Counted from the first letter of the stretch, positions 14,650 to 27,182 are shown. The stretch is 64,000 nt of DNA from Antedon mediterranea (GCF_964355755.1 NC_092670.1:37063795-37127794), one strand, 5' to 3'. The notes: generated by a model from the letters alone, not told the origin. A program made the numbers and translations.

Positions 14650-15212
14650 ATTCATTAGATCAGACCTGTACATAACTTTTCCATTATAAGGAAGTTCATT
14701 ATACAAATTATTGCTAATTCCATAGGAAGTATAACAAGCATGTGGATGATCTGGGGTGGAGTTTTTAATCTAGTAGGCCTACGGTACCGTATTAAAAGGG
14801 ACGGGTGTAAATGTGGGTGGGAGTGTGAACTACCACACCTAGGTAAAAAAGAGACAACTCATCTAGCCCAAGGCAACCGAATCAGTTGAAGAGCTTGATT
14901 TTTCCATTTAGTACTATTTCGTTAAACATGTATCGACTGCTTTAAGATTGTCAAAGATATTTTAGACAGTACTAGATATTTTATATGCTGTTATCTACCT
15001 CATTAAATGCGTTACCGTCCCATTTACAATCTACAAATAATAAGTAAATATATGTTATCCTCGATTAAACTCTTATTGTTAAAAACAACTTTCCTAACAC
15101 CTATAGGCCCAAGGAAAAAGCTGAGAGATAAGCTTTTTTAAATATAAAAAAAAGAAGAATTTTATGATACAATTATATGTATTATTTATTTTCTGGTAAA
15201 TCCATTAGATCT
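14650..15212. other. 3' flank of the CRAL-TRIO gene, nothing recognised
   Basis: AT-rich sequence after the poly(A) signals. No coding frame, RNA gene or known repeat copy was seen. Confidence 0.5.
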
Positions 15213-15580
15213 AAGGCTAAATGTCCGTTTACACTATAACGATTGACGATAAATAGATAAACATAATCATACCTAAAACAAAAGAATTTTAAAAATTTTT
15301 CATCCTAAAACTAAAGGATTATCATGCTGCCTTTGATGAAAATAATATTTCCACACGTTCAATCAAATTACGTCATGATTAGTAAGAGCAAAAATATCGT
15401 TACAATACAACGATTTTATTTTGTTTATTGATCATGACGTCCGCCATGTGATTGGATTTTCAAAAATATTATTTTTTATCAAATACAGCATCATGATTAT
15501 CCTATAGTTCTAGAACGAAAAAAATGTATGTTTATCAATTTATCTTCGATCGTTATCGCCCTAGTGTAAATGGGCCTTAA
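15213..15580. mobile_element. MITE family 3 (GTTTACACTA termini)
   Basis: AAGGCTAAATGTCCGTTTAC and GTGTAAATGGGCCTTA are terminal inverted repeats; inside, GATAAATAGATAAACATA faces TATGTTTATCAATTTATC. A partial copy of the right half is at 24045-24176 (GTTATCGTCCTAGTATAAAT). Confidence 0.75.
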
Positions 15581-15829
15581 TACGAAATAAAATGTTATTT
15601 TATTTTTAAATCTTTGTAATGTAATTAATGTTGCCAATTGTATTATAAAACAAAATTAAATTATTTAATATTGAAAAATGTTTTACAAACTGTAATATCT
15701 TGATGTTATTTTTTGTTTAATTGTCGAAGAAACCTAGTTATGTTATCGGTCTACTCGTGGACCAGAGGCCAAGCAAATCAAACTAACAAATAGACAGGTT
15801 TTCAATGTTATGGTACGGTGCAGTCTGTA

Positions 15830-16557
15830 TAGTAGAGAATCATGGATAAATACGTTCTCCATGGAATAACACGTTCTCCACGGTATAACATATTCTCCAT
15901 GGTAGGCCTGTAACACGTGCTCCATGGTATAACACGTTCTCTATGGTATAATATAACACGTTCTACATGGTATAACACGTTCTCTGTGGTATAATATAAT
16001 ACGTTCTACATGGTATAACACGTTCTCTGTGGTATAATATAACACGTTCTACATGGTATAACACGTTCTCTGTGGTATAATATAACACGTTCTACATGGT
16101 ATAACACGTTCTCTGTGGTATAATATAACACGTTCTACATGGTATAACACGTTCTCTGTGGTATAATATAACACGTTCTACATGGTATAACACGTTCTCT
16201 GTGGTATAATATAACACGTTCTACATGGTATAACACGTTCTCTGTGGTATAATATAACACGTTCTACATGGTATAACACGTTCTCTGTGGTATAATATAA
16301 CACGTTCTACATGGTATAACACGTTCTCTGTGGTATAATATAACACGTTCTCTGTGGTATAATATAACACGTTCTACATGGTATAACACGTTCTCTATGG
16401 TATAATATAACACGTTCTACATGATATAACACGTTCTCTATGGTATAATATAACACGTTCTACATGGTATAACACGTTCTCTGTGGTATAATATAACACG
16501 TTCTACATGGTATAACACGTTCTCTGTGGTATAATATAACACGTTCTCTATGGTATA
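15830..16557. repeat. 43-bp satellite, left block
   Basis: Each unit joins two related half-units, ATAACACGTTCTCTGTGGT and ATAACACGTTCTACATGGT, separated by ATAAT. The first 130 bp hold single half-units with a CTCCATGG variant. The array continues at 17464-17605, so a mobile element split it. Confidence 0.92.
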
Positions 16558-17463
16558 TTATATAACACCTAAATAAATTCCTGTCATTTGATTGGACGAT
16601 TGTGGGTCACATGGCGTGCAATAGTACGCACTATTAAACGATCGTTTAATAGTACTTTTTGAAACATTTTTGTGTACGAAAAAAAAAACGTCTCGCGGAT
16701 GAAAAAAAATCTAGTACACAAATTATCCTATGATATGGCTCTGTACTGTGAAATACAACAGCACCACCTGTCGTCTGGTCTCAGTTTCATTTGTAAACAC
16801 CACCGCGAGATATGCAACAGCAGCAGATATTTGTGTACGATTTGGACATTATGTACTAATTTCATTCAAAAAAGCATTTAAATTAGCTTTAGATCGTTTT
16901 TAGGATTTTGATTAATTAATGGGGACATCCCTACAAGACGTGGAATTGTTGGAAAACACATAATTAGCTTAGATAAGTTCCAATTGTCTGTCGAAGTTTT
17001 GCCTTTCAGCCAAGCTAGTACTAGGCCTAGGTCTAGCCTAGGTCATGCTAGTATTAGGCTAGGCCTAGCCTAGGCGTTTTAGCCTTGCTAGGCCTAGGAT
17101 TGTTTGGTCGTTTGTTGACATAATTAACACAAAAGTAGGTGTGTTTACGAAATCCATATAAATATAACATTTAATATAAAATTATTAAAAACCAAATGTT
17201 ACTGTTTTTAATCAATGTGTGTGAAGGAAATGTAGTAAGCTTTGGCTAGGGCTACCTTTTATTTGATTCAAATAACTAGAATTTATTTAGATGTTTATAT
17301 AAAACAAATAATGAATGTTTTGTATTCGTGTAATGGTACAAATAATGGCACTTGGTGAATGATGAAAGGTTATATCAACTCGGCGTTGCCTCGTTGATAT
17401 AACCTTTCATCATTCACCTCGTGCCATTATTTGTACCATTACACTCATAAACATTCATTATTT
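16558..17463 (+). mobile_element. Composite hairpin element, copy 2, long form
   Basis: Module B' (16558-17302) starts TTATATAACACCTA and ends AGATGTTTATATAA, but unlike the 130-150 bp B modules elsewhere it carries about 600 bp of extra internal sequence (16685-17285). Module A (17304-17463) is the palindrome seen in the other copies. The insertion lies within the 43-bp satellite. The internal region has no credible transposase frame; it includes a cluster of CTAGGCCTAG motifs at 17030-17100. It may be a fuller ancestor of the short copies, or a short copy carrying a nested insertion. Confidence 0.75.
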
Positions 17464-17605
17464 GTATAATATAACACGTTCTACATGATATAACACGTTC
17501 TCTATGGTATAATATAACACGTTCTACATGGTATAACACGTTCTCTGTGGTATAATATAACACGTTCTACATGGTATAACACGTTTTCCATGGTATAACA
17601 GTGAG
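17464..17605. repeat. 43-bp satellite, right block
   Basis: Same alternating half-units as 15830-16557, resuming right after the inserted composite element. Confidence 0.9.
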
Positions 17606-18380
17606 CCACCTAACGATAGGCGTTTTCCTGGTTCAGTTGTGAAGATGAATTAATTAAAACACAATTGGTCTTCACTGATCACTTGTACTATTTTATTGAC
17701 AAGTTACATTTATGACATTTTTAAATAAAATGACAGTCCACATAGAAATTTTCTTAACCTAATTACTATAAAAATACTGATGGGTTTTATTCGTAAATGG
17801 AACCACATCTTTTTCTTGAAAATATTAGTCCTACCACATGGGTAAGCCATACTTATCAAGATCAGGTTTTTGTAATTATTCAGTATAAACGGTATAGAAT
17901 AAATATTAAAAAATATTATATTCATAAATTGGATATAATATTAATAACATAAAAAGATTCCGTTTTTTATGCATAGCTAATTCAGTGTCTACCACACATA
18001 GAAACTATCCTATCAAAAGTATCTTCAGTAATCCAAGAGCGACAATTGCGATATATTTTGGTTTCGTTACGGTAAATCATATGATTCTAGACAAGGATTT
18101 TAACTTTCTTGATGAAAAGATGATTATTTATTAGTGAACACTATACAACCAGGTTTTATAAACCATAAATAATTTATAAAAAATTACTCGAGCTGAAATT
18201 TGAAAAGGCCTACTGAAATAAATACATCAACGGGTCAACAGGTTGTAGTAACGAATATCTATCAAAGTGTCAAAATACAAAACGCATACTATAATAACAT
18301 TATAGTACCGTGTTAATATGCGTTATTTATAAATGTGTTAATATAGTCATAAAATTCATCAGAGCGGTACGCAGGGTGGT
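17606..18380. other. AT-rich flank, nothing recognised
   Basis: No exon, RNA gene or repeat copy identified. Confidence 0.45.
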
Positions 18381-18539
18381 AAAGGCCAACTTAGACAGGA
18401 TCGTATGACGAGGCCCGTCGAGTTGAATCCCGACAAGAGTCGATCGTTGTCGGGTACCGTATAGTTTTTAGCCTCGTCGGGAGAACTTTAAACATGTTTA
18501 ATTTTCTCATCGTACGATGTTGTCTGAGTTGGCCTTAAG
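18381..18539. mobile_element. MITE family 4 (AAGGCCAACTTAGACAGG termini)
   Basis: The left end AAGGCCAACTTAGACAGGAT faces the right end TTGTCTGAGTTGGCCTTA; ATCGTATGACGAGG faces a CATCGTACGATG segment. Non-coding single copy downstream of the GPCR. Confidence 0.7.
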
Positions 18540-18812
18540 AGATGCAGTAGACCTATATACAGAAGCGTTACCAATATCAGTTGGAACGTTTAGCACGTTT
18601 ACGTTTATTGTTACGGAATCCGTTTCTTATCGATATAATTACTCCAATAGTTCATGTTCAGAAGAAAAAAAGCTAATAAATAACCTGGTAAAATAAAGGC
18701 GTTTCCTATATACGAAATAGCAATGTCGACTGCATCACCCGGTATTTTTTCGTACGTAAAGGATAGTATAGTTTTATAGTAGGCCTATAAATGTTTTCTT
18801 AAAAACGTCGTT

Positions 18813-20189
18813 TTAGTGTGTACAACAAGGCGATACAAACCACCTGAACATGTTGTAAAAACTTCGGCGAAAGTACACATTAGTGTACGCATACAGAAGA
18901 GGATTGACAGCCGAATTCAGCCACAGGAGATAGTTAGCAATATCCCAAACTAGAACGGATATAATATCATGATCTCTATACACAACATCTACAATCAGAG
19001 CGATGTTATACGGCAACCAGCATATAATAAAAACCCCAACTAGGATAGAAAGCATCTTGGCCGCTTGTATGTGTTTGCCCCTTGAATCTGAGCTCTTTCG
19101 TCGACTTGGTGATTCCGATTTCTGCGGTAAAGTGGTCGGTGAATTCTTTGGTGCGGATGAGATTGTTTTTAGACCTGCGTTTGTTCTTGTCGATATTTTT
19201 AAGGCGATATCATCGGGTGATAAAGTTGTGTTTGTAACAGCGTCATCCGTGATCGTTTCAACTTCATCGAGCGATTTACTGTCCGTAAGTACTCCAGACG
19301 AGGGGCCTACCTCTGAAGCTAAGCCGGAATCTTTAGATTCCGCGGGTGGCTTTTTCTTATTCGGTTTTGTTTGCTTATTTGTCGTCACAAGACCGGCTGT
19401 ACGTTCCCGAATATTGGCATAAATTTTAATGTACAACACAATTACTATTCCAAGCGGAATAAGAAATTCAACAAACAACGCAGTAATTGTGTATGGTAGA
19501 TGCTGCACTGCGTTTAGTTCACACTCTTCGTCAAAATCGACGACATCTATTGTTATTACTTCAAACAAAATCACCGCGATGAGATGAAAGCCAATAGATA
19601 TTAACCAAGAAACGGATATTTGCCAAAGAGCTCTTGTCTTAGTCTGATATGATGTGTAGCTGAGTCCTTTCTTGATGAGAAGATAACGATCGGTTGATAT
19701 CAATACAATACAGTACGCAGACTGTGTCGTTACAGTGTAATCAACAAATGTCCAGAAGATACAAGGAATTTTACCGTACGGCCAGCGATCATGCCACCTC
19801 CATAAATTATCTAACGGTAGACTCATCAATCCCACTATCAGATCACTAATAGCTAGATTCAGAAGAAAAAGATGAGAAACTTTGTTCCTAATATCCCGAT
19901 ATATGATAAACGATGCGATCACCATTACATTGCCAATAATGGTAAATAAAGCCGCGATCCACAGCCCTATGAATGCCACCCATCCTTCATGGGGTAATTC
20001 AAACTCGCTAGTTATATTTTCAGCGTATACGCTATCCTCGCTCGACATGCTGACCGTGTATCCTTTTATTTCAACTACTTGTCCAACAGTGAACTTCTCG
20101 AATAAAACGAAGTCAATCGTTGAGATACGTTTATTGGTTGACTTGCTTAATAGCTTATGATTTTTCAACCAATGAAATTGAGTATACAC
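18813..20189 (-). CDS. Rhodopsin-family GPCR, histamine H3/H4- or muscarinic-like amine receptor
   Basis: Intronless frame of 458 codons. The likelier start is the internal ATG at 20046-20048 (411 residues), which puts an N-glycosylation site (NIT) about 11 residues in. Seven TM segments are visible: TM1 with GNVMV; TM2 LNLAISDLIVG; TM3 with FVDYTVTTQS (Asp3.32, the amine anchor) and DRY; a Cys in ECL2 (DEECEL); TM6 FIICWLPYN; TM7 LLWLNSAVNPLLY. The TM7 LLW-NSAVNP pattern is typical of H3/H4 receptors. ICL3 is about 130 residues and Ser/Thr/Lys-rich. The short tail ends FRRSF and then a Cys pair suited to palmitoylation. Likely Gi/o-coupled at the plasma membrane; the ligand is unknown. Confidence 0.9.
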   Translation of the reverse strand: MYTQFHWLKNHKLLSKSTNKRISTIDFVLFEKFTVGQVVEIKGYTVSMSSEDSVYAENITSEFELPHEGWVAFIGLWIAALFTIIGNVMVIASFIIYRDIRNKVSHLFLLNLAISDLIVGLMSLPLDNLWRWHDRWPYGKIPCIFWTFVDYTVTTQSAYCIVLISTDRYLLIKKGLSYTSYQTKTRALWQISVSWLISIGFHLIAVILFEVITIDVVDFDEECELNAVQHLPYTITALFVEFLIPLGIVIVLYIKIYANIRERTAGLVTTNKQTKPNKKKPPAESKDSGLASEVGPSSGVLTDSKSLDEVETITDDAVTNTTLSPDDIALKISTRTNAGLKTISSAPKNSPTTLPQKSESPSRRKSSDSRGKHIQAAKMLSILVGVFIICWLPYNIALIVDVVYRDHDIISVLVWDIANYLLWLNSAVNPLLYAYTNVYFRRSFYNMFRWFVSPCCTH

Positions 20190-20208
20190 ATTGTCTGATT
20201 CCTCGCTC

Positions 20209-21095
20209 GTTAATAATAATAATAATTTATTAGAAACTTAACTTTTACAACAGTGGCACAATTTGATGATAAAGGTGCGTCCAAAAAATAACATACAAGA
20301 ATAAATATAATTATTATATTAAAAATAAATCAAAATGAATGAGTGAAATACAAAACATAATTCTTACCAAAAAAAAATAATAATTAAATACTTTAAATCA
20401 AAATAAATAAATAAAACAAACTTAAGAGGAATCAAAATAAATAAAAATGTTTAGATACACACAAAATAAATAATAAAATTAATGTCATGGTATGAATCAA
20501 AATAAAGAGTATAACGGTGTGTGTAATACTCAACACTAAGGCATAATAAATAAAATAAAAACACAAAGATTACGAAACAGAAATCAAAATGACACACAAA
20601 AGTTGAAAAGCAGTTTAAAAGAGCACAACGTTTCTTCCATAAAGATTTAGCCAATGATTTACAGAATTTGTCGATTAAAGACTTAATAATATTATCAAAT
20701 AAATCATGGTCATTGCCTAGAATAAGAAGGGTTTTGTTGAATAAATCTAAATTCTGAAAATAGTCAAAGAGATAAAAAAGATTACATTCCAAAAGTTCTT
20801 GTTTGAATTTAGCAATTTGTTTTTTTTTCTCTTCTTCTAGAGTGGTACATGTTAGGAGAAAGTGCATAATGGTTTCTTCTTCATTTCTGTTGCACAATTT
20901 ACAACAACCATTAGCATTAGGGTCATTTGACCATTTAGATGTTTTTCTTTCAAGGGGAAGGGTGTTTGATCGCAGCTTAAATTTTAACGATGCTCCTTCA
21001 AAGTCAATTTTATCAAGTAGATACTGTTCAAGTTTTGGTTCATTTTTTATATAATATAAATCTAGTTTTAATGAGAGCTTTGAACTATTATGTGT
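20209..21095 (-). mobile_element. 5'-truncated non-LTR retrotransposon (LINE) 3' end
   Basis: Reading on the minus strand, the frame ends ORF2: KLRSNTLPLERKTSKW, then a zinc-knuckle-like CCKLCNRNEEET with MHFLLTC, the usual sequence after the reverse transcriptase domain in many LINE ORF2 proteins. The frame runs on to a stop at about 20451. The 3' UTR ends in an (ATT)n tail whose complement is at 20212-20228. No RT catalytic motif is present, and no clear target-site duplication was found. The tail lies about 20 bp beyond the GPCR upstream ATG. Confidence 0.75.
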
Positions 21096-21099
21096 TCAA

Positions 21100-22320
21100 A
21101 TGAACGGAACATTATAATGCAGCACAAAAGTCCACAGTGAACCGCGAATTACTAATGTAAGCACGCAGATCACCTATCTAATTCTAGGTTAAGACGACAC
21201 TGAATTTCTTACGGACGTTATTTGCACGCCATTAATCATGGGATGTCTGAAAATGATGTCACCAGTCCTCTGAGCACACCTTAGAATAATTTATATCTTC
21301 AATCATCATATGTTGTATTTTATATCTACATGCTACAATATTCTTACTATAGGACTACTACTACTACCAACAGCTATTAATCACACTAAGGACTGGGACA
21401 GACTGAACATTTACACGGAAGCGACACGGGGCAACCGTCACACATTATTGCACCGAGTTAGTTGCACGAAGCTTGAAAAAGTTGCCTATAATGGAGCAAC
21501 TAGGTAACACAACGCGTTTAAGAAAATCGACTGACACCTACACGTCACATTCGCTTTGATGTTCACACTGAAATCGTTCGTCGCGTCAAAATTACGGTTC
21601 GATTTGACGCTTGACGCGCGCCGCTTCTCGTGTAAATTGTTAAGCGTGCACCGCCGGCATTTAACAGTACGGCTGTACTGCGATCTTTGCTATTAACATT
21701 CGATTATGAAGATTTATATAAGTAGGCCTAGTACGTTATATTCTAACACATCAGGCAAACGAAAGCATTACTTCACTGTGATAAAACGAACGTTATTCTT
21801 TGAATACATATTTGCATATATAGTGTTTTTTAGGTAATTGCTTAATAAAGTATACCTATTCATAAAAGGTATTTAACATTGATATTGGTGGTGACGCTAA
21901 TATGAGGCAATCAAGACAGAACTTGCGTTTTGGGGAAATTGATACATTTTAATATAACCTAATTATTTACATGAATAGCAATCATTTCATATAGTATAGA
22001 GTTACATAATATAGAAAAAACGTATATTAATAATATCATCAGCAATTTAACACGCACTGAATTGGTTTCACAATTTCATACTCAGCTGCTATAAAACAGT
22101 TCACGTGTAGTTTTGCGAGCGAACGATACATTTTCGAGAACAGCATTATGTATTGTCATGTTTCATAATACACATAATGGATCCTTGTGTATCTCAAGAA
22201 TATTTGCGATGAAATAACTAATAAGTTCTAATATAAACATAGAAATTCGAATGAAAAAAATCTCGTGGACACACGTCCAACAATGTCCGCTCTTTTTTTT
22301 GTGTATTTTCCCTTGGAATT
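21100..22320. other. Gene-poor spacer
   Basis: Only short unrelated frames were seen. A GC-richer patch at 21540-21700 has clustered CG dinucleotides but no recognisable gene. Confidence 0.4.
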
Positions 22321-22324
22321 CATA

Positions 22325-22600
22325 TTAGACTTAAGCTGTTGTGTTCTTTGACCAAAAATTGGATCGAAAAACAATGTATTTTTACTTTCAAAGCAAACAA
22401 TCGTCAAATTGGCTGTCAGCCATGGGGATTTATTTAATTTATTTTGTCATTTTATAAGTTAAACATAATTTGTTTTCCATTTTTTTTTCATACGGAAGTT
22501 GATTAACTTTAATAAAGCTACAAAATAACCTATTTAAATCTTATTTAATTAGGCCAATATTAATTTTTTATGTTTTTGGGGGACAGCTATAGAGTTTGGC
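22325..22600 (+). mobile_element. MITE family 6 copy (decayed)
   Basis: It shares GACCAAAAATTGGATCGAAA, ACGGAAGTTGATTAACTTTA, ACAAAATAACCTATT and TTTTTGGGGGACA with the copies at 26918, 31735, 35014 and 49600. The terminal ACATCTTTAAA is lost here. Confidence 0.65.
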
Positions 22601-22959
22601 TGTGTACTTGGAACATAAAGTTTAAGTTCATACTTAAATACCAAGTATTTTATTTGCTGGTATATTGTAGTGTTTGACCGGACAAGAAATAATAATAATA
22701 TGCATATTTCAAGACAGAGGTTCAATCAATTCAATTTAACAGTGAGTCGGTCAACAATTAGGACATCAATTAGAGTTGATGCCGCGGGATATTAAATTCA
22801 GATTATAAACATTATTTTAAATTATATTTCATCTCATGTGTGGCTTGTAAGAATTCTACGACCAAACGCGGTTCCGGTTCCGAAAGTACATCTGCATTTA
22901 TTATACTGCCTTTGAAGCTTTCGCGACTACGTCAATTCTTGAGCTAGAAAAGTACTGTA

Positions 22960-23115
22960 TTGCGAAAGCACAAGTGGGAACCGACGGTTTGATTTCACGC
23001 AGGCGGGGGCAATCACAATTATAGGAAGGGCATTTTTCTTACGTCGAGTAGGTTGCGTTATGTGATTACGCAATACAGCAGTCAATTATACTTCGCTGCG
23101 TTGCGTCGTATGAAC
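22960..23115. mobile_element. MITE GTTCCCACT family, partial copy
   Basis: The internal signature CAAGTGGGAACCGACG, TTTGATTTCACGCAGGCGGG and GGAAGGGCATTTTTCTTACG matches full copies at 24571 and 51490. Ends are rearranged. Confidence 0.65.
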
Positions 23116-23320
23116 ATGTATGATGTGTTCCCATAAAGTTTTGAAACCATCCTTTAACATCTTATGAAAATCAGGCAATAATTTTTTGAGTAATCCTGTT
23201 AACTAACAATATAAAGAAAGAAAGAAACACGGACACACAACACACGCGATCGACCACATACCTCTCGCTATTTTGGCTGGCGGTAGTTAAATGCCTTGAA
23301 TATCCAGTAAATGAAATACC

Positions 23321-23462
23321 TAATTCTTTGTCTACGCTATCAAACTTCATGAAAAATGTGATGTGCCCGTATATGGATATGATGATGTCATATCGATTCA
23401 CTACCATATTTTTGGGCATATCACTACCATATCTGGGCACATCACAAATTTTGTCAAACTAG
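23321..23462. mobile_element. MITE family 1
   Basis: It shows TTTGTCTACGCTATCAAACT, GTGATGTGCCCGTATATGG, and CTGGGCACATCACA with TTGTCAAACTAGT. Confidence 0.75.
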
Positions 23463-24044
23463 TGGGAACCAAAATTTATTGTATCACGCGCGCGCAAAAG
23501 ATTATAGATACTGAATTGAATTGATATCAGCAGTGCTCTCACGTGACGATCACAAATGAATAACACACGTTTCTCAATTATTGCGCCAATAGAAAAACTG
23601 TAATGTTCACAAAATCATAGTAGCTTGAAGATACAAGGCTTCCAAATACAAAAAAAATCACAAAAAACATTTTCATTTTGATATTAAAAAAGGTATTATA
23701 ATTAATTAGTAGACCTACGAAGTGCCTTACTATATTAAATATTTATTATCGATAGATAACCTTAAATTTATTAGCCGTAGAAATAGTATTTTTTAATTAT
23801 TTTTATGATTTAATATCTCAGTAAAGACAGTGTGTCGACGTACTGTATACATTTTATAATTCAGACACAGACATAGCATAACACAGGTTTCTCCGTATCA
23901 TTGTTTACTAAACTACTGAAATTTGAAACTATTGTAATTTGATGTTAAATATCCGACTTGATGTTTTTATTAACCGGCAATTATAATCCGTTTACGACGG
24001 GTTAATGTAAGATACACCAGTGCTTGAAAACATAATGTAATAAT
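23463..24044. other. AT-rich spacer, nothing recognised
   Basis: No coding or repeat signal identified. Confidence 0.4.
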
Positions 24045-24176
24045 GATTGTGTATGTGACGTCGTTAAAGTAATTACAAAATGATTATCCTAAATAGTTCT
24101 AGGATGAAAACCTTTCCAATTTATTTTGTTTTATCTTTATCTAGTTATTGTTATCGTCCTAGTATAAATGGACCTT
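24045..24176. mobile_element. MITE family 3, partial copy
   Basis: TGATTATCCTAAATAGTTCTA and GTTATCGTCCTAGTATAAAT match the right half of the element at 15213-15580. Confidence 0.6.
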
Positions 24177-24570
24177 TAGAGAACAACGCTTTAGTGTGCA
24201 CCAAGCATTACAGTATGATTATTATATATAAACTTTCTTTCACATTGTAAAAATCTAATTAAAATCTAAATTTACGCCTGTTTACAGCACTTGTCTACGG
24301 CCAATGTAAACAGCAATATCTTATTGAGACTAATACCCTTCGAAGACAGTTAAAGAATAAAAAGTCAACACACTCTTTAGGAAATCAAGTGTCGCATTAT
24401 TCCAATATGTCTCGGCGAAACGGATAAGGTTTATTAATAATGTATATAAATATTTGGGCAAGACAAGGTGATACTTTCCTAATGTCAACCTACTCCGTAT
24501 ATTTGTTATAGTTTGTAAATAGTATTAACTTAGTTTCAAGAAAATAATGATTCTTCGGCGATTATCATGT

Positions 24571-24800
24571 TTAAGCGTGGTTCCCACTCTAGAACGCAAC
24601 GCAACGTGACGCAGCGCCGTAGCGACGCGAAGTGCTGTGTATTGCGTAATCACAAGTGGGAACCGACAACGCAACAGTGCCGCTGCAAACATCGCCGGTT
24701 TGATTTCACGGAGGCGGGGGCAAACACAATGATTGGAAGGGCATTTTCTTACGTTGCCCAGATTGCGTTACGTTGCGTCGTTAGTGGGAACCACGCTTAA
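24571..24800. mobile_element. MITE GTTCCCACT family, intact copy
   Basis: 230 bp with near-perfect terminal inverted repeats TTAAGCGTGGTTCCCACT and AGTGGGAACCACGCTTAA. Internal CGCAACG repeats and GGAAGGGCATTTTCTTACG are shared by all members. Non-coding; the frame crossing it is incidental. Confidence 0.88.
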
Positions 24801-26917
24801 CAATTACCCGTCTGGTATATTTTAATTTCATTTTTACAATATTCCACGATTGAGAGGTACAATGGTAAGACGTTGCATCGAGAGACAATCGACGACGTGC
24901 GCTGGCAAATCCGGGACGCACGTTCACATACGCGATTAATGTTTCAAATTATTCATTTCATTGATGTGTGATTGCGCTAGTTACAATCCGTTACGCGTGA
25001 GTAATTCATGAATGACGTAATGCATAAACGTGTATAACTAGGGACATAATTTGTACTCGTGGTTCACTGCGAGTACGGCAACACGCCAGGAATGTTGTAA
25101 ACAAAAGGTGGAATGAATTTTAGCTGATTGTCGTTATTTTGTACTTTTCGTCATTTTGTACTTGTCTATTACATTCTAGCGTGATAATGTATGGTTCTGC
25201 TAATGCATTCAATTTATGCACATACATTTTCACCATCTGCGCCGTGCTTTCATATTATTGTAATTAAATTATTGTTCACCATACGTTGAGTCTTTAAAGC
25301 ATCAAATGCTTCATTATACATTCATAACAGAATGTATCTTAATTTTGAATACATTTTGTTGATGAATCTATACAATCAAGAAATGAAAAATGATGAAACA
25401 ATATTTTCCATTTTAATGTTTATTCAGTTAGTTGTCTTTTATAGAATGGTGGGACCGTACATTTAAGCTACATTTACACAGATATAATTTTTAACACGGC
25501 GCCGTCTTTTTGTTCCGTGAAGTGTGAATGTACTTCTACCCACCAATGTGCACATGAAACCAACTTACCTGGGAAAATACGGGGCGCAACCTGAACAGGA
25601 CGTCTGAGGCAGAAATCATGAATAATGCAGACGTACAGAAATGTAAATTTCGCGAACGAATCAGTTTTTAATGTGCAAATGAAATTCTACAAATAATTTT
25701 ATTTAAACAAATTAATCAATTAACAGGAAAATAATATAGATGAATTAGGTATATGGATGAGTATGGTACATGTAAGTGGTGGTTTGGCTTCTTTTTTTTT
25801 TTTCAAACAGATTATTTTCAGCTTGTATTTACTACACATAAATATGTGGCTACATCTTGAAATCATTGTTAGAAAACCCCGTGCCTGTTTAGAATTAGGT
25901 TATCATATTTAGTAAACGATTTTGGCTAAAAAAAAATGATTTGCAGATTTGTAGAATTTCGGCGGCGTGATGTTTGCACATAGTGGATTATACATTTTTA
26001 CAGATTTTCACATATTTTTAGGGTGCCGGCATGTATCATCAAATTTGGTTGTCTGCAAATTTGAGGGCAACACGTTTGCAGTGGTTGTTTGCACAAATGT
26101 GATTGTAATTGTTTGCACATTTCACAGCTCAACACGATGCCACGGCACCACCAAGTCACACCGTCTGTGTTCGGGAAAACCCGTCATATGGGTCGTCAAT
26201 TTGACCATAATTATTTTTTTTGCCGGGGTTTTTCCATAATTTAAGGCCAAAATCATAATCCAAATAGTTTTGGTATTTCCGTGTATGCTAGGTCTACCCT
26301 ATTTACCCTCATACGTTTGTAATATTAGACCGAATTTTCGTAGTAATTATGGACGTCATATCATATTTCAGAATTGAACGGCCGTCTTCCGTTTCATAAA
26401 ACGTAGCCTTAATAGATTCAGAACAAAAGATGAATGGTCGTTTATGATATTACAAAACTAGGTGACTTGTTACGGTACCGTAGTTTATTAAATTAAATAT
26501 ACACAGCTAATATTATTAGCATCATTCTATAGCTGATTTATCTGCCAACAATTATTAATAATAAACATTAATTTGTTTATGCAGTATCACTTTCACAGCC
26601 TAGAAAAGCTAATATTAATAAAGATATGAATATGATGAATATGAAACTAAACCAAACGCTGATAAAATATTTTATTGATGCTGCTACAATATTTCAAGAA
26701 GAACAAATTGATTAAAATATTATTTATTTTATCCATCTATGCATGATTTGCATTATGTCTTAGGATTTTCATAAAATTCTCTTTTTAATAAATTCGACGT
26801 TGATTGAATTCAATATAGGCCTAATAAGGTATAGTATTCAATGAAAAACAACATTATGGTTATGGGGTAGTTGTGTATATAAATCACCAGAATTGTACCG
26901 AGAAGGTTTTCAACAAC
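24801..26917. other. Gene-poor spacer
   Basis: About 2.1 kb without a recognisable exon, RNA gene or repeat family member. Confidence 0.4.
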
Positions 26918-27182
26918 ATTTAAAGATGTATTGTTCCCTGAAAAAATAATTCTTACAATTTTTTTTTTTTTAAATGTAACATACATGCCAGCCAATGGAT
27001 TTCATTTCTGGTTAAAATTAACTATTTAATTTGTCATTTTTTTATAAGTGAAAACATTATTTTTTTTCGTTTTATTTTCTACGGAAGTGATTAACTTTAT
27101 TAAAACTACAAAATAACATATTGATAGTCTGATTTAATTAATCTTCATTCTTAATGGTTTGGGAGACAATACATCTTTAAAT
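26918..27182. mobile_element. MITE family 6, intact copy
   Basis: 265 bp bounded by TTTAAAGATGTATTGT and ACAATACATCTTTAAA, a 16-bp perfect inverted repeat. It contains the family signature CTACGGAAGTGATTAACTTT. It is the copy that defines both ends of this family. Confidence 0.82.

Noticed and set aside
16672-16881. 69-codon frame in the long composite element as a transposase remnant
   Set aside because: No transposase motif is visible and the frame is short.
19003-19422. 139-codon plus-strand frame
   Set aside because: Antisense to the GPCR third intracellular loop and TM6.
24567-24800. 77-codon Arg-rich frame
   Set aside because: Coincides with an intact MITE whose CGCAACG repeats generate the Arg codons.
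25967-26239. 90-codon hydrophobic plus-strand frame
   Set aside because: No splice context, no family resemblance and typical AT-rich noise composition.
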